DNA of 64,000 nucleotides from Acetothermia bacterium 64_32 (GCA_001508155.1 LGFI01000001.1:124001-188000), one strand, 5' to 3'; counted from the first letter of the stretch, positions 49,219 through 58,339 are shown. The notes: generated from the letters alone by a model not told the origin. Program-made: numbers and translations.

Positions 49219-49508
49219 AGCTTAAGTTCACTCGTAAAGCAGAAAAAGATCTTGAGACTATTCCACTTCAGTTACGAATCAAAATCCTTCGAAAGGCTAA
49301 GGAGCGTCTTGAAAGTGATCCCTCCCCAGATGGAAACCAAATCAAAAAGATTGTTGAAGATCCGTTAGGTACCTTGCACCGTCTTCGTATCGGACGGTAT
49401 CGCCTGCTCTTTGAAGTCCATGGGGGGGATGTTATTGTGCTGCGGTGCATACACCGTAAAGACCTAGAAACTGCTATTCGCCAACTTCGGCAACGAGGTC
49501 AGATATAG
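49215..49508 (+). CDS. RelE/ParE-family toxin
   Basis: A 97-residue protein: LKFTRKAEKDLETIPLQLRIKILRKAKERLE at the N terminus, then GTLHRLRIGRYRLLFEVHGGDVIVLRCIHRKDLE. The RIGRYRLLFEV and RCIHRKDLE strands are classic for RelE/ParE toxins. It begins with TTG overlapping the antitoxin stop, so the pair is translationally coupled. Confidence 0.85.
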   Translation: MKLKFTRKAEKDLETIPLQLRIKILRKAKERLESDPSPDGNQIKKIVEDPLGTLHRLRIGRYRLLFEVHGGDVIVLRCIHRKDLETAIRQLRQRGQI

Positions 49509-49513
49509 GAATC

Positions 49514-50427
49514 TGGGGTCACATCTTTAGTTTTGACTTTTGGCGGCCCACGATTCGGCTTACCGTGGAGTAGTGAAGCCCCAGATGCTCCCCCACCTCC
49601 GCCAGCCGGTACCCGTGCTCGATCACCGCTTCGTAGATCCGGAAATCCCGCTCTTCTTTGTCCTTAACCCCTTCGAATAGCTCTTTTAAAGTTGGCCTGG
49701 CAGCCAACCTCTCCCGCCGCGGCACCTCAATCTCTGGCTTCCTTTCCTTGAGAAGTGGCTTTATCTCCTCCACGAACCTCTCCCCGCCCAGGATCACCCC
49801 GCCCTTGAGCCCTCCCCAGAGCTCCACCCCCTTTCCCTGAGCCACGAACCTGCGGTACATCCTCCGGGCCCGCTCGAGATCGGGAGCAAATTGGGAAAGC
49901 AGCCACTCGACCTCCAAGAACGATGGTGGCTCCTCCAGCCCGGCGGTGGACCGGTAGCTGGACCACCGCCACCTGCCAGGCTGTTTCACTACCCCCGCCC
50001 GCACCGGGTTGAGGACGATATAGCGGGCTACCTCCAGAAGGTAGGGATCCTTCTCCACCAGGATGGCTTTATACCTCCCCTGGAACAGGTGCCCGTACCG
50101 TCCATGACGACGGTTGAAGGCCTGGGTGTAGACGCCGTTGAGCTGCCGAATCCCCCGGGAGAGGTTGGCCTCTTGGGTCTCGATGAGGAGGTGGTAGTGG
50201 TTGCCCATCAAGCAGTAGGCGTGGCAGAGAAACCGATAGCGCTTCACCACCTCCGCCAGGATGTCGAGGAAAGTGAGGCGGTCCTCATCGTCGAGGAAGA
50301 TGGGCTCCCCGGCATTTCCCCGGGAGGTGATGTGATAGAGGGCTCCCGGGAACTCCACCCTCAGAGGCCTTGCCATGTCAACACCATTGTACCAGCCGGC
50401 GATGTCAAAAGTAAAGACCTGACCCCA
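49514..50427. mobile_element. REP-associated transposase element with imperfect inverted ends
   Basis: A 24 nt sequence at 49514-49537 is repeated in inverted form at 50404-50427 with 21 of 24 positions matching; both copies read GTCAAAA.TAAAGA..TGACCCCA. The left copy contains the transposase stop codon. At the right end ACCCCAT-ATGCG-ATGGGGT forms a small hairpin, as seen at ends of IS200/REP-type elements. Confidence 0.65.
49519..50376 (-). CDS. REP-associated tyrosine transposase (Y1/RAYT, TnpA_REP)
   Basis: A 285-residue protein. The N-terminal Y1 domain has FPGALYHITSRGNAGEPIFLDDEDR, the HUH motif in CLMGNHYHLLIETQEANLSRGIRQLNGVYTQAFNRRHGRYGHLFQGRYKAILVE, and YIVLNPVRAGVV. The catalytic Tyr is probably the one in NGVYTQAFN. 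A C-terminal helix-turn-helix (RLAEVGEHLGLHYSTVSRIV) is added. Such enzymes process REP palindromes. The frame is intact. Confidence 0.9.
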   Translation of the reverse strand: MARPLRVEFPGALYHITSRGNAGEPIFLDDEDRLTFLDILAEVVKRYRFLCHAYCLMGNHYHLLIETQEANLSRGIRQLNGVYTQAFNRRHGRYGHLFQGRYKAILVEKDPYLLEVARYIVLNPVRAGVVKQPGRWRWSSYRSTAGLEEPPSFLEVEWLLSQFAPDLERARRMYRRFVAQGKGVELWGGLKGGVILGGERFVEEIKPLLKERKPEIEVPRRERLAARPTLKELFEGVKDKEERDFRIYEAVIEHGYRLAEVGEHLGLHYSTVSRIVGRQKSKLKM

Positions 50428-50464
50428 TATGCGATGGGGTGGGGTCCTGCGGCCGCCGGGGAAC

Positions 50465-50494
50465 TTGACAGGGCTCCCGCAGTCGTGTTATAGT
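50465..50494 (+). promoter_or_regulatory. Promoter of the aromatic amino acid supercluster
   Basis: TTGACA (50465-50470) and TATAGT (50489-50494) with 18 bp spacing. The start point would be close to 50501, placing the first stem arm of the leader at the very 5' end of the mRNA. Confidence 0.75.
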
Positions 50495-50522
50495 GGCGCA
50501 CCTGTTGAGGGGAGGGATGAGC

Positions 50523-50591
50523 ATGGAAAGCGAGTTTAGCTTCGGATTTATCGGCGGCCCTGCCTTCAACAGGTGGCTTTACCTTCCCTAA
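50523..50591 (+). CDS. Aromatic-rich leader peptide of the aro-trp cluster (attenuator candidate)
   Basis: A 22-codon frame begins at ATG 50523 after GAGGGGAGGG. It contains four Phe codons (residues 5, 7, 9, 15), a Trp (18) and a Tyr (20) before TAA. The 5' segment CACCTGTTGA (50499-50508) is perfectly complementary to TCAACAGGTG (50566-50575), which covers the codons just before and at Trp18. A ribosome stalled there would keep the stem open. No clear terminator follows, so control may be translational. Confidence 0.65.
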   Translation: MESEFSFGFIGGPAFNRWLYLP

Positions 50592-50667
50592 ACCCCCCAC
50601 CGGTCAAACCCCGGCAGGGCCTTACCCAAAAGCCCCTCTTGGGCTCGCCCAGGGAGGTGATGGTTGT

Positions 50668-50997
50668 TTGTCCATTGAAAGGCTGCGTGATTGTATCGAT
50701 GAGCTGGACCGAAAGCTGGTTGAGCTTCTCAACGAACGGGCCAGGCTGGCGCTCAAGATCGCCGAAAAAAAACGGGCGGCCGGGCTCCCCCTCAGCTCCC
50801 CGGAGCGGGAAAGCCAGGTGCTGGAGAACGCGACGGCCACCAACCACGGCCCGCTGCCCCGGGAGGCCATCCAGCGCATCTTCCGGACGGTCATAGCCGA
50901 GTGCCGCGCCTTGGAGGAGGTGATGGCGTTTGATCGTGGTGATGAAGCCCGGGGCCACCCAGGCCCAGATAGCCGCTGCCAGCGAGAAGCTGGTTGA
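50668..50997 (+). CDS. aroQ: Chorismate mutase, AroQ type
   Basis: About 109 residues: an all-helical mutase domain, IERLRDCIDELDRKLVELLNERARLALKIAEKKR, with the usual Arg, Lys and Glu active-site positions, and ESQVLENATATNHGPLPREAIQRIFRTVIAECRALE. It converts chorismate to prephenate for Phe and Tyr. TTG start eight nt after GGGAGGTG. About 20 residues at the C terminus overlap the DAHP synthase frame by 68 nt. Confidence 0.87.
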   Translation: MSIERLRDCIDELDRKLVELLNERARLALKIAEKKRAAGLPLSSPERESQVLENATATNHGPLPREAIQRIFRTVIAECRALEEVMAFDRGDEARGHPGPDSRCQREAG

Positions 50998-51976
50998 GCT
51001 CGGGTTCAGGGTTCACATCTCCCAGGGGGTGAACTACACCATCCTGGGGGCCATCGGGGACAAGCAGGGGATCGACCCAAGAGAGCTGGAGGTGTTGGAT
51101 GGGGTTCAGCAGGTAGTCGAGGTAGGGGTACCTTACAAGCTTGCGAGTCGGGCCTTCCACCCCCTGGACACCCGGATCGAGCTGGGGGGCCTTACGGTGG
51201 GGGGAAGGGAGGTCGTGGTGATCGCCGGGCCCTGTGCGGTGGAAAGCGAGAGCCAGATCCTCACCATCGCCCGGGCGGTGGCGGAGGCCGGGGCGCACAT
51301 CCTGCGGGGCGGGGCCTTCAAACCCCGCACCTCCCCCTACAGCTTCCAGGGGCTGGGGGAGGAGGGGCTCAGGCTCCTCAGGCAGGCGGCCGATGAGCTC
51401 GGGATGCCGGTGGTGACCGAGGTGATGGATACCTCCCAGGTGGAGCTTGTGGCCCGCTATGCAGACATCCTCCAGATCGGGGCCCGCAACATGCAGAACT
51501 TCAACCTCCTTCGGGAGGTGGGGAAGGTGGACCGCCCGGTGGTACTGAAACGGGGCCTTTCCGCTACCTTAACGGAGTTCCTCATGGCGGCCGAGTACAT
51601 CATGTCCGAGGGGAACGAGGAGGTGATCCTGTGTGAGCGGGGGATCCGCACCTTCTCCGACCACTCCCGGTTCACCCTGGACCTCACGGCGGTGCCGGTG
51701 CTGAAGAGGGAGGCCCACCTTCCGGTGATCGTGGACCCAAGTCATGCCACGGGCAAGCGGGAGCTGGTGCCCCCCTTGGCCCGGGCGGCGGTGGCCGCCG
51801 GGGCGGACGGGATCATGGTGGAGGTGCACCACCAGCCGGACAGGGCCTTAAGCGATGGTCCCCAGGCCCTGCTCCCAGAGCAGTTCGCTGGGCTGGTGCG
51901 CGAGCTTGCGGTCATCGGCTCTGCCATAGGGAGGGGGCTGGCAAAAAAGGCCAATGGAAGCGGGATTTCCTCGTAG
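50930..51976 (+). CDS. aroF: 3-deoxy-7-phosphoheptulonate synthase, type I-beta with regulatory FL domain
   Basis: About 348 residues catalysing the first shikimate step. Residues 1-75 (VVMKPGATQAQIAAASEKLVELG..) form the ferredoxin-like domain that in the Thermotoga enzyme mediates Tyr/Phe feedback. The barrel has VVVIAGPCAVESESQIL, GGAFKPRTSPYSFQGLG, IGARNMQNFNLL, LKRGLSATLTEFL and VDPSHATGKRELV. The TTG at 50930 is preferred because homologues begin with this strand. Confidence 0.95.
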   Translation: MIVVMKPGATQAQIAAASEKLVELGFRVHISQGVNYTILGAIGDKQGIDPRELEVLDGVQQVVEVGVPYKLASRAFHPLDTRIELGGLTVGGREVVVIAGPCAVESESQILTIARAVAEAGAHILRGGAFKPRTSPYSFQGLGEEGLRLLRQAADELGMPVVTEVMDTSQVELVARYADILQIGARNMQNFNLLREVGKVDRPVVLKRGLSATLTEFLMAAEYIMSEGNEEVILCERGIRTFSDHSRFTLDLTAVPVLKREAHLPVIVDPSHATGKRELVPPLARAAVAAGADGIMVEVHHQPDRALSDGPQALLPEQFAGLVRELAVIGSAIGRGLAKKANGSGISS

Positions 51977-53042
51977 GGTGACGGTGGTGGGGCTGGGGCT
52001 CATGGGGGGCTCGTTGGCCCTGGCGGTCCGCCGCTTTACGCCCCAGGTGGAGGTGGTGGGGGTGGACCTCCCGGAGGTGCTCCCCCGGGTACAGGCCCGG
52101 GGGGCGGTGGACCGGGCCATGCCCCCAGGGGAGCTTTCCGCCGCGGTGGCCGGATCCGACCTCGTTTTCTTGGCCACCCCGATCAAGGTGATCCTTGAGC
52201 TCATCCCGAAGGTCGCCCCCCATATGCAGGAAGGGGCTATCCTCACCGACCTTGGCTCCACCAAGACCGAGATCTGCCGGCTGGCTCGTGAACGGGTGCC
52301 GGATGGGGTGCACTTCATCGGCGGCCACCCCCTCACCGGGGCGGAAGGGAGGGGGATCGCAAGGGCCGACCCCTTCCTCTTCCAGAACGCCCTCTATGTC
52401 CTCTGTCCCCTCCCGGGGGTGGAGGGGGCCCTTCCCCCCTTGCGGGGGTTCCTGGAGCGGTTGGGGGCGATCGTGGTGGAGCTAGCCCCCGAGGAGCACG
52501 ACCGGATAGCCGCCTACGTGAGCCACCTGCCGCAGCTTCTGGCCGTGGCCCTGGTGAACCTGGTGGGGAGGGAAGAGGGCTTCCTCCGCTTTGCCGCCGG
52601 GGGCTTCCGCGACCTTACCCGCATCGCCTCCTCCCCGTTCGGGATCTGGGAGGACATCCTCTCCACCAACGCCCCCTTCATAAAACAGGCCCTGGGCGAC
52701 CTCCTCTCGGAGCTTTCCAAGCTGGGGGAGCGGCTCGAGGAGGGGCCCAGGGAGGAGTTCCGGCGGGCCAAAGCCCTTAGGGATTCCCTCCCCCGGGCGG
52801 CCAAGGGGTTCTTGAGGGAATATCCCCGGGTGCGGGTGATCCTGCCGGACCGGCCCGGGGCCCTGGCCCGGGCCACCTCCGCCCTGGCAAAGGAAGGGAT
52901 AAACATAAAGGACCTGGAGCTCCAGCGGGTGCGGGAGGGGAGCGGGGGCACCTTCCTCGTGTACCTGGAAGGCGGAAAGGAGGCGGCCCGGGCGGCCGCC
53001 ATCCTCAGAAGCTGCGGCTTTGAGGCCGAGGTGGTAGCGTGA
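51954..53042 (+). CDS. tyrA: Prephenate dehydrogenase with ACT domain
   Basis: A 362-residue enzyme of tyrosine synthesis. The NAD site is VTVVGLGLMGGSLALAV; LTDLGSTKTEI, FIGGHPLTGAEGRGI and AYVSHLPQLLAVALVN are TyrA motifs. A C-terminal ACT domain (about 285-362, VILPDRPGALARATSALAKEGINIKDLELQ) suggests feedback control. It overlaps aroF by 23 nt. Confidence 0.94.
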   Translation: MEAGFPRRVTVVGLGLMGGSLALAVRRFTPQVEVVGVDLPEVLPRVQARGAVDRAMPPGELSAAVAGSDLVFLATPIKVILELIPKVAPHMQEGAILTDLGSTKTEICRLARERVPDGVHFIGGHPLTGAEGRGIARADPFLFQNALYVLCPLPGVEGALPPLRGFLERLGAIVVELAPEEHDRIAAYVSHLPQLLAVALVNLVGREEGFLRFAAGGFRDLTRIASSPFGIWEDILSTNAPFIKQALGDLLSELSKLGERLEEGPREEFRRAKALRDSLPRAAKGFLREYPRVRVILPDRPGALARATSALAKEGINIKDLELQRVREGSGGTFLVYLEGGKEAARAAAILRSCGFEAEVVA

Positions 53043-54322
53043 TCCGACGATTTGGCAGCGCCAAGGCCCTAAAAGGAGGCATCCGGGTCCCGGGGGACAA
53101 ATCCATCTCCCACCGGGCTCTTATCCTCGGGGCGCTGGCCCACGGGAAAACCGAGATAGAAGGCCTTTCCCCCGGGAAGGATGTAGAAAGCACAAGGCGG
53201 TGCCTTGCGGCCTTGGGCGTGGAGCTGGGGGAAGAGGGCAGGGCCCTGGTGGTGGAGGGGAAGGGGCCGGGGGCCTTCCTTCCGCCCAGCCGGCCGCTTG
53301 ATTGCGGGAACTCCGGGACCACCATGCGGCTCCTTGCCGGGGTCCTGGCGGGAAGGCCCTTCCGAAGCACCCTTATGGGGGATAGCTCCCTCTCCCGCAG
53401 GCCCATGAAAAGGATCATCCGCCCCTTAAGGCTCATGGGGGCAAAGATCTCCGCTCGAGATGACGATTTCGCCCCCTTGACGATCCAGGGTGGGGAGCTC
53501 CGCGGGATCCACTACGAAATGGAGGTCAAAAGTGCCCAGGTGAAGTCCTGCGTGCTCCTTGCCGGCCTGCAGGCGCAAGGGGAGACGCAGGTGTCCGAAC
53601 CCTCCCCCTCCCGGGACCACACCGAGCGGCTGCTCCGCTACCTCGGCGCCCCCATCTCGGTCGAGGAAAAATCGATCAGGATAAAATATGGAGAGCTTCA
53701 AGCTCGGCCGATCCCGGTGCCTGGGGATTTTTCCTCGGCCGCCTTCTTCCTGGCCGCGGCCGCCGCCCTCCCCGGGTCCGAGCTCACCCTCGAAGACGTG
53801 GGGGTGAACCCCACCCGCACCGGGCTCCTGGATGTCCTCCGAAGGATGGGGGCCGAGATCTCCCTCTCCGGCGAGCGGGAGGCGGCCGGTGAGCCGGTGG
53901 CGGATATCCGGGTCCGGGGGAAGGAGCTCTCCGCCGTGGAGGTAGGCGGGGAGATCATCCCCAGGCTGATCGACGAGCTTCCGGTCCTCTTTTCCATCGC
54001 CACCCAGGCGGAAGGGGAGACAGTGATCCGCGATGCGGCTGAACTCCGGGTAAAGGAGTCGGATAGGATCGCCGCCATGGCCGAGAACCTGCGGCGCCTC
54101 GGGGCGAACGTGGAGGAACTCCCAGACGGCCTGGTCATCCGGGGCCCTACCCCCCTCCGCGGCGCCGAACTTCACGGCTTTTCCGACCATCGGGTGGTGA
54201 TGGCCTGCGCGGTGGCCGGGCTCTTTGCCTCCGGGGAGACCGTAATCGAAGGGGCCGAGTGGGCGGAGATCTCCTTCCCCGGCTTCTTCGAGCTTCTTTC
54301 GGAGGTGTGCGTTGCCCGATAG
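53039..54322 (+). CDS. aroA: 3-phosphoshikimate 1-carboxyvinyltransferase (EPSP synthase)
   Basis: A 427-residue enzyme with VPGDKSISHRALILGALA, DCGNSGTTMRLLAGVLAG, GDSSLSRRPMKRI, SAQVKSCVLLAGL and ELRVKESDRIAAMAENLRRLG. GTG start overlaps tyrA by 4 nt. Glyphosate class is not assigned. Confidence 0.96.
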   Translation: MIRRFGSAKALKGGIRVPGDKSISHRALILGALAHGKTEIEGLSPGKDVESTRRCLAALGVELGEEGRALVVEGKGPGAFLPPSRPLDCGNSGTTMRLLAGVLAGRPFRSTLMGDSSLSRRPMKRIIRPLRLMGAKISARDDDFAPLTIQGGELRGIHYEMEVKSAQVKSCVLLAGLQAQGETQVSEPSPSRDHTERLLRYLGAPISVEEKSIRIKYGELQARPIPVPGDFSSAAFFLAAAAALPGSELTLEDVGVNPTRTGLLDVLRRMGAEISLSGEREAAGEPVADIRVRGKELSAVEVGGEIIPRLIDELPVLFSIATQAEGETVIRDAAELRVKESDRIAAMAENLRRLGANVEELPDGLVIRGPTPLRGAELHGFSDHRVVMACAVAGLFASGETVIEGAEWAEISFPGFFELLSEVCVAR

Positions 54323-55160
54323 CCAAACGCGGCTCCTCGGGCTGATCGGCGATCCGGTGGAACACTCCCTTTCGCCGCTTTTGCATTCCTTCCTCATCTC
54401 CCGGGCCGGGCTCAACTTCTGCTACCTCGCCTTCCGGGTGCCAAGGGAAAGCCTTTCTGGGGCGATTTTGGGGATGCGGGCCCTGGGGATCCGGGGGCTC
54501 AACGTCACCATCCCCCACAAGGAGGCGGTAGTGCCTTTCCTTGACCGCCTCTCCCCGGAGGCGGAGGCGGTGGGGGCGGTGAACACGATCGCAAGCCAAG
54601 ATGGGGAGCTTGTGGGCTACAACACCGACATCCAGGGGTTCCTGGCGCCCCTCCTGGCCCGGGGGGTTAGCCTAGCGGGGAAGCGTGCAGTGGTCCTGGG
54701 GGCGGGGGGCGGGGCGGCCGCCTGCGCCTACGCCCTGCTCCGGGAGGGGGCGGAGGTGGCGATCACAAGCCGCACCCCGGAGCGTACCCTGGCCCTGGCC
54801 CGGAGGCTTTCCCGCTTCGGGACGGTCTCCGCCCACCCCCTGGAGGGGCTCCCCGTCCTCCTTGCGGAGGCGGATCTTCTGGTGAACGCCACCCCGGTGG
54901 GGATGCACCCTCACCCAGAGGGGTGCCCCCTTCCCCCGGAGCTCCTCCGTGAGGACCTTTTGGTGTACGACCTCGTTTACAACCCGACCCCCACCCGGCT
55001 TTTGCGGGAGGCGGCCGCGCGGGGGGCGACCGCCATCGGGGGCCTGGAGATGCTGGTCTGGCAGGGGGCGAAGGCCCTGAAGCTCTGGACCGGCCACCGC
55101 TTTCCCCCCGAGGCGATGAAGCAGGCCGTCTCTCACCTCAAGGAAGCCCTCCATGGCTAG
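54312..55160 (+). CDS. aroE: Shikimate dehydrogenase
   Basis: A 282-residue enzyme reducing 3-dehydroshikimate. The substrate site has [13 protein letters not shown] and the catalytic Lys70 in [33 protein letters not shown] follows. The nucleotide site is [19 protein letters not shown] start after GGAGGTG; overlaps aroA by 11 nt. Confidence 0.95.
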   Translation: MPDSQTRLLGLIGDPVEHSLSPLLHSFLISRAGLNFCYLAFRVPRESLSGAILGMRALGIRGLNVTIPHKEAVVPFLDRLSPEAEAVGAVNTIASQDGELVGYNTDIQGFLAPLLARGVSLAGKRAVVLGAGGGAAACAYALLREGAEVAITSRTPERTLALARRLSRFGTVSAHPLEGLPVLLAEADLLVNATPVGMHPHPEGCPLPPELLREDLLVYDLVYNPTPTRLLREAAARGATAIGGLEMLVWQGAKALKLWTGHRFPPEAMKQAVSHLKEALHG

Positions 55161-56307
55161 GTTGCGCTGGCTTACGGCAGGGGAATCGCACGGGCCGTGT
55201 CTTGTGGGAATCCTGGAGGGGATCCCGGCCGGGCTCCCCTTGCGGGCCGGGGACATCGACCGGGAGCTTGCCCGCAGGAAGCTCGGCCACGGCCGCGGGG
55301 GGAGGATGCGGATCGAGAAAGACCGGGCAAAGGTCCTGTCCGGGGTGCGGCACGGCCGCACCACCGGCGCCCCCATCGCCCTCCTCATCGAAAACCGCGA
55401 TTGGGAGAACTGGAGGGAGACCATGGACCCCTGGGAGGCCCCGGCGGGCTACCGGCCGGTCACGGTCCCCCGCCCCGGCCACGCCGACCTCGCTGGTGCC
55501 ATGAAATACGGGCACCCCGACCTGCGGGACGTGATCGAGCGGGCCAGCGCCCGGGAGACGGCCATGCGGGTCGCCCTGGGGGCGGTGGCAAAGGGGCTCC
55601 TTTCCGAGCTTGGAATAGGCATCGCAAGCCACGTGGTGCGGATAAAGGACGTGGCGTGCCAAGTGGACGCCCTGGGGCTTCCCCCAGAGGAGCTAAACGC
55701 CCGGGCGGACCGGTCCCCGGTGCGGTGTCTCGACCCAAAGGCCGAGGCGGAGATGATCGCCAGGATCGACGAGGCCGCGGCCCGAGGGGATTCGGTGGGC
55801 GGGACCTTCGAGGTGGTGGCGGCCGGGGTCCCCCCGGGGCTGGGGAGCTACGTCCACTGGGACCGGCGGCTGGACGGTAGGATCGCCCAGGCCCTGATGA
55901 GCATCCCGGGGGTGAAGGGGGTGGAGATCGGCCTGGGGTTCCAGGTTGCGGAAAGGTGGGGCTCGGAGGTGCAGGACGAGCTCCTGTGGGAAGGGGGGAT
56001 CAGGCGGCCCACCAACCGGGCCGGGGGGCTGGAAGGCGGGGTGACAAACGGGGAACCCATCCTAGCAAGGGCGGCCATGAAGCCCATCCCCACTTTATCC
56101 CGGCCCCTGCGCTCCTTCGACCTGAAAACGCACCGGCCCGTCCCGGCGCACCGGGAGCGGGCGGACGTGTGTGCCGTGCCGGCCGCCGCGGTGGTGGGGG
56201 AGGCGATGCTCGCCCTGGTCCTGGCGGACGCACTCCTGGAGGCCTTCCCCGGGGATTCCCTGGCCCAACTCCGCGAGCACCTTGACAAAGGGCGGCCGCT
56301 TCCTTAA
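55153..56307 (+). CDS. aroC: Chorismate synthase
   Basis: A 384-residue enzyme making chorismate. [40 protein letters not shown]-like segment, [40 protein letters not shown] and the [13 protein letters not shown] block are diagnostic. It overlaps aroE by 8 nt. It needs reduced FMN. Confidence 0.96.
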   Translation: MARLRWLTAGESHGPCLVGILEGIPAGLPLRAGDIDRELARRKLGHGRGGRMRIEKDRAKVLSGVRHGRTTGAPIALLIENRDWENWRETMDPWEAPAGYRPVTVPRPGHADLAGAMKYGHPDLRDVIERASARETAMRVALGAVAKGLLSELGIGIASHVVRIKDVACQVDALGLPPEELNARADRSPVRCLDPKAEAEMIARIDEAAARGDSVGGTFEVVAAGVPPGLGSYVHWDRRLDGRIAQALMSIPGVKGVEIGLGFQVAERWGSEVQDELLWEGGIRRPTNRAGGLEGGVTNGEPILARAAMKPIPTLSRPLRSFDLKTHRPVPAHRERADVCAVPAAAVVGEAMLALVLADALLEAFPGDSLAQLREHLDKGRPLP

Positions 56308-56347
56308 CATGCGGGCTAACTTCATCAAGCAAAAAGGAGGTGGAAAG

Positions 56348-56407
56348 ATGCTAGAGAGCTTCTTGCGGGGTGGTTACGTTTGGCCTGCCTGCCTCCCTCC
56401 TTTCTGA
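56348..56407 (+). CDS. Putative trp leader peptide upstream of trpE
   Basis: A 19-codon frame, MLESFLRGGYVWPACLPPF, starts seven nt after AAAAAGGAGG, the strongest ribosome site in the region, and ends at TGA 56405. It contains Tyr10 and Trp12. Its own ribosome site AAAGGAGG (56333-56340) is complementary to CCTCCTTT (56396-56403) at the end of the same frame. The only GTG start of trpE lies inside it in another frame. It could alternatively be the true trpE start followed by a frameshift. Confidence 0.55.
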   Translation: MLESFLRGGYVWPACLPPF

Positions 56408-57749
56408 CCCATCCCCCCAGGGCATAACCCTCAAGGAACTTCCGTTTTCCGACCCTTACCGGACCTATCTTTCCGTCCGGGAGCGGTTTTGCCCGAGCTT
56501 CCTCTTTGAAAGCGCCCCCGGGCCGGAGCGCCTTGCGGAATACACCTTCATCGGCTTTGCCCCAAAACACGTGGTGGCCCTTAAGAGCGGCAGGCTCATC
56601 GTGGACGGGGTGGACGTGGGACCGGCCCTGGACCCCCTGGGGACCTTGCGCGAGCTCCTCGGCCGCTTTCGCGTCTGCGCCCCCCAGTTCAAGTACCTGG
56701 GGGGGCTTGTGGGCTATATCTCCTACGACTTCGTCCGGTATCTTGAGCGCCTTCCGGACAGGGCCGACCCCGCCTTCCCCGACTTCTTGCTCGGCCTTTT
56801 CCTGGACGGGATCGTGTTCGATCACCGAAAGGGAAGGTGCTTTTACTTCACCCTGGCCGAGGACCGCTCGGAGGGGCTTTTCTCCCTCCCTCCCGGGGGG
56901 GAAGGGGGGTTCTTTCTGCGCAGCCTGGGCGGGGATTGTTCCAAGGAGGATTACATGTCCTGGGTAAGGCGGGCAAAAGAATACATCCACGACGGACACA
57001 TCTACCAGGTGGTGCTGGCCCGCAGGCTCGCGGCCCGCTTCCGCGGGGATCTCCTTTCCGTCTACGGCCGCCTCAGGGAGCTGAATCCCTCCCCGTACAT
57101 GTACTTTTTGGACTTCGGGGAGGTGAAGCTCTGCGGCTCAAGCCCGGAGATGTTCCTGCAGGTTAAAGGGGACAGGATCTTCACCTGCCCCATCGCCGGC
57201 ACCCGGCCCGTGACCGGGGACCCGGCCCGGGACGCCGCCCTGAGGGAGGAGCTCCTCCGGGACGAAAAGGAACTCGCCGAGCACAACATGCTGGTGGACC
57301 TGGCCCGGAACGACGTGGGACGGGTGGCACGCTTCGGGAGCGTGCGGGTGAGCGAGTACCTGAAGGTGGAGCGGTTCAGCCACGTACAGCACCTGGTCTC
57401 GGTGGTGGAGGGGAGGCTGAAGGAGGGGAGGGACGCCCTCGATGCCCTTTCCGCCTTGCTTCCGGCGGGGACGGTGAGCGGGGCGCCGAAGGTGCGGGCG
57501 ATGGAGATCATCGCCGAGCTTGAGGCCAGCCCCCGCGGGCCCTACGCCGGGATCGTGGGGTATCTATCCACGAACCGCAACATGGACTCGGCCATCACCA
57601 TCCGCACCCTGTTCTCCCGGGGGAGGGAGCTTTACCTCCAGGCCGGGGCGGGGATCGTGGCCGACTCGGTCCCGGCCCGGGAGTGGGAGGAGACGGAGAA
57701 GAAGCTGGGGGCGCTCTTTTCCGCCCTGGGGCTGGGGGTGGCCCCATGA
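56370..57749 (+). CDS. trpE: Anthranilate synthase component I
   Basis: About 459 residues. YTFIGFAPKHVVALKSG, GGLVGYISYDFVRYLERLP, IYQVVLARRL, ICGSSPEMFL-like KLCGSSPEMFLQVKGDRIFTCPIAGTRPV, ELLRDEKELAEHNMLVDLARNDVGRV and GTVSGAPKVRAMEII are all present. The start is unclear: GTG at 56370 has no ribosome site and lies in the leader frame, and homology begins only near 56424, where the codon is ATA. Pairs with TrpG. Confidence 0.93.
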   Translation: MVTFGLPASLLSDPSPQGITLKELPFSDPYRTYLSVRERFCPSFLFESAPGPERLAEYTFIGFAPKHVVALKSGRLIVDGVDVGPALDPLGTLRELLGRFRVCAPQFKYLGGLVGYISYDFVRYLERLPDRADPAFPDFLLGLFLDGIVFDHRKGRCFYFTLAEDRSEGLFSLPPGGEGGFFLRSLGGDCSKEDYMSWVRRAKEYIHDGHIYQVVLARRLAARFRGDLLSVYGRLRELNPSPYMYFLDFGEVKLCGSSPEMFLQVKGDRIFTCPIAGTRPVTGDPARDAALREELLRDEKELAEHNMLVDLARNDVGRVARFGSVRVSEYLKVERFSHVQHLVSVVEGRLKEGRDALDALSALLPAGTVSGAPKVRAMEIIAELEASPRGPYAGIVGYLSTNRNMDSAITIRTLFSRGRELYLQAGAGIVADSVPAREWEETEKKLGALFSALGLGVAP

Positions 57750-58339
57750 GGGTCCTGGTCATCGATAACTACGACTCGTTCACCTACAACCTGGTGCAGT
57801 ACCTGGGGGAGCTGGGGGCAGAACCCCTGGTCTTCCGCAACGACGCCATCAGCTTGGAGGAGGCGGAGGCCCTCTCGCCGGCGGCCATCGTGCTCTCCCC
57901 CGGCCCGGGGGACCCCTGCGACCGGCGCTATTTCGGGGTCTGCGCGGACATCCTGCGGGGGCTCTCCCCCCGGATCCCCACCTTAGGGGTGTGCCTGGGG
58001 CATCAGGGGATCGGGGCCGTCTTCGGGGGGCGGGTGGTGCATGCCCGGGCCCTCCGCCACGGGAAGACCTCCCGCATCTTCCACGACGGGGAGGGGGTCT
58101 TCCGGGGGCTTCCGAACGGCTTTCTGGCCGCCCGCTACCACTCCCTGGTCCTGGAGCGGGCCTCCCTCCCCCAGGACCTCCTCCTCACCGCCGAGTCGGA
58201 CGACGGGGAGGTGATGGGGGTAAGGCACCGCCGCTTCCCCATCGAGGGGATCCAGTTCCACCCCGAGTCGGTGCTCACCGAGCACGGGAAGGCCCTCCTG
58301 GCCAATTTCCTCAAGGAGGCGGAAAGATGGAAGCGATGA
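57746..58339 (+). CDS. trpG: Anthranilate synthase component II, glutamine amidotransferase
   Basis: About 197 residues. The nucleophile is Cys83 in LGVCLGHQGIG; IEGIQFHPESVLTEHG holds the His and Glu of the triad. VIDNYDSFTYNLVQYLGELG opens the protein. It supplies ammonia to TrpE. The ATG overlaps the trpE stop (ATGA). Confidence 0.96.
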   Translation: MRVLVIDNYDSFTYNLVQYLGELGAEPLVFRNDAISLEEAEALSPAAIVLSPGPGDPCDRRYFGVCADILRGLSPRIPTLGVCLGHQGIGAVFGGRVVHARALRHGKTSRIFHDGEGVFRGLPNGFLAARYHSLVLERASLPQDLLLTAESDDGEVMGVRHRRFPIEGIQFHPESVLTEHGKALLANFLKEAERWKR

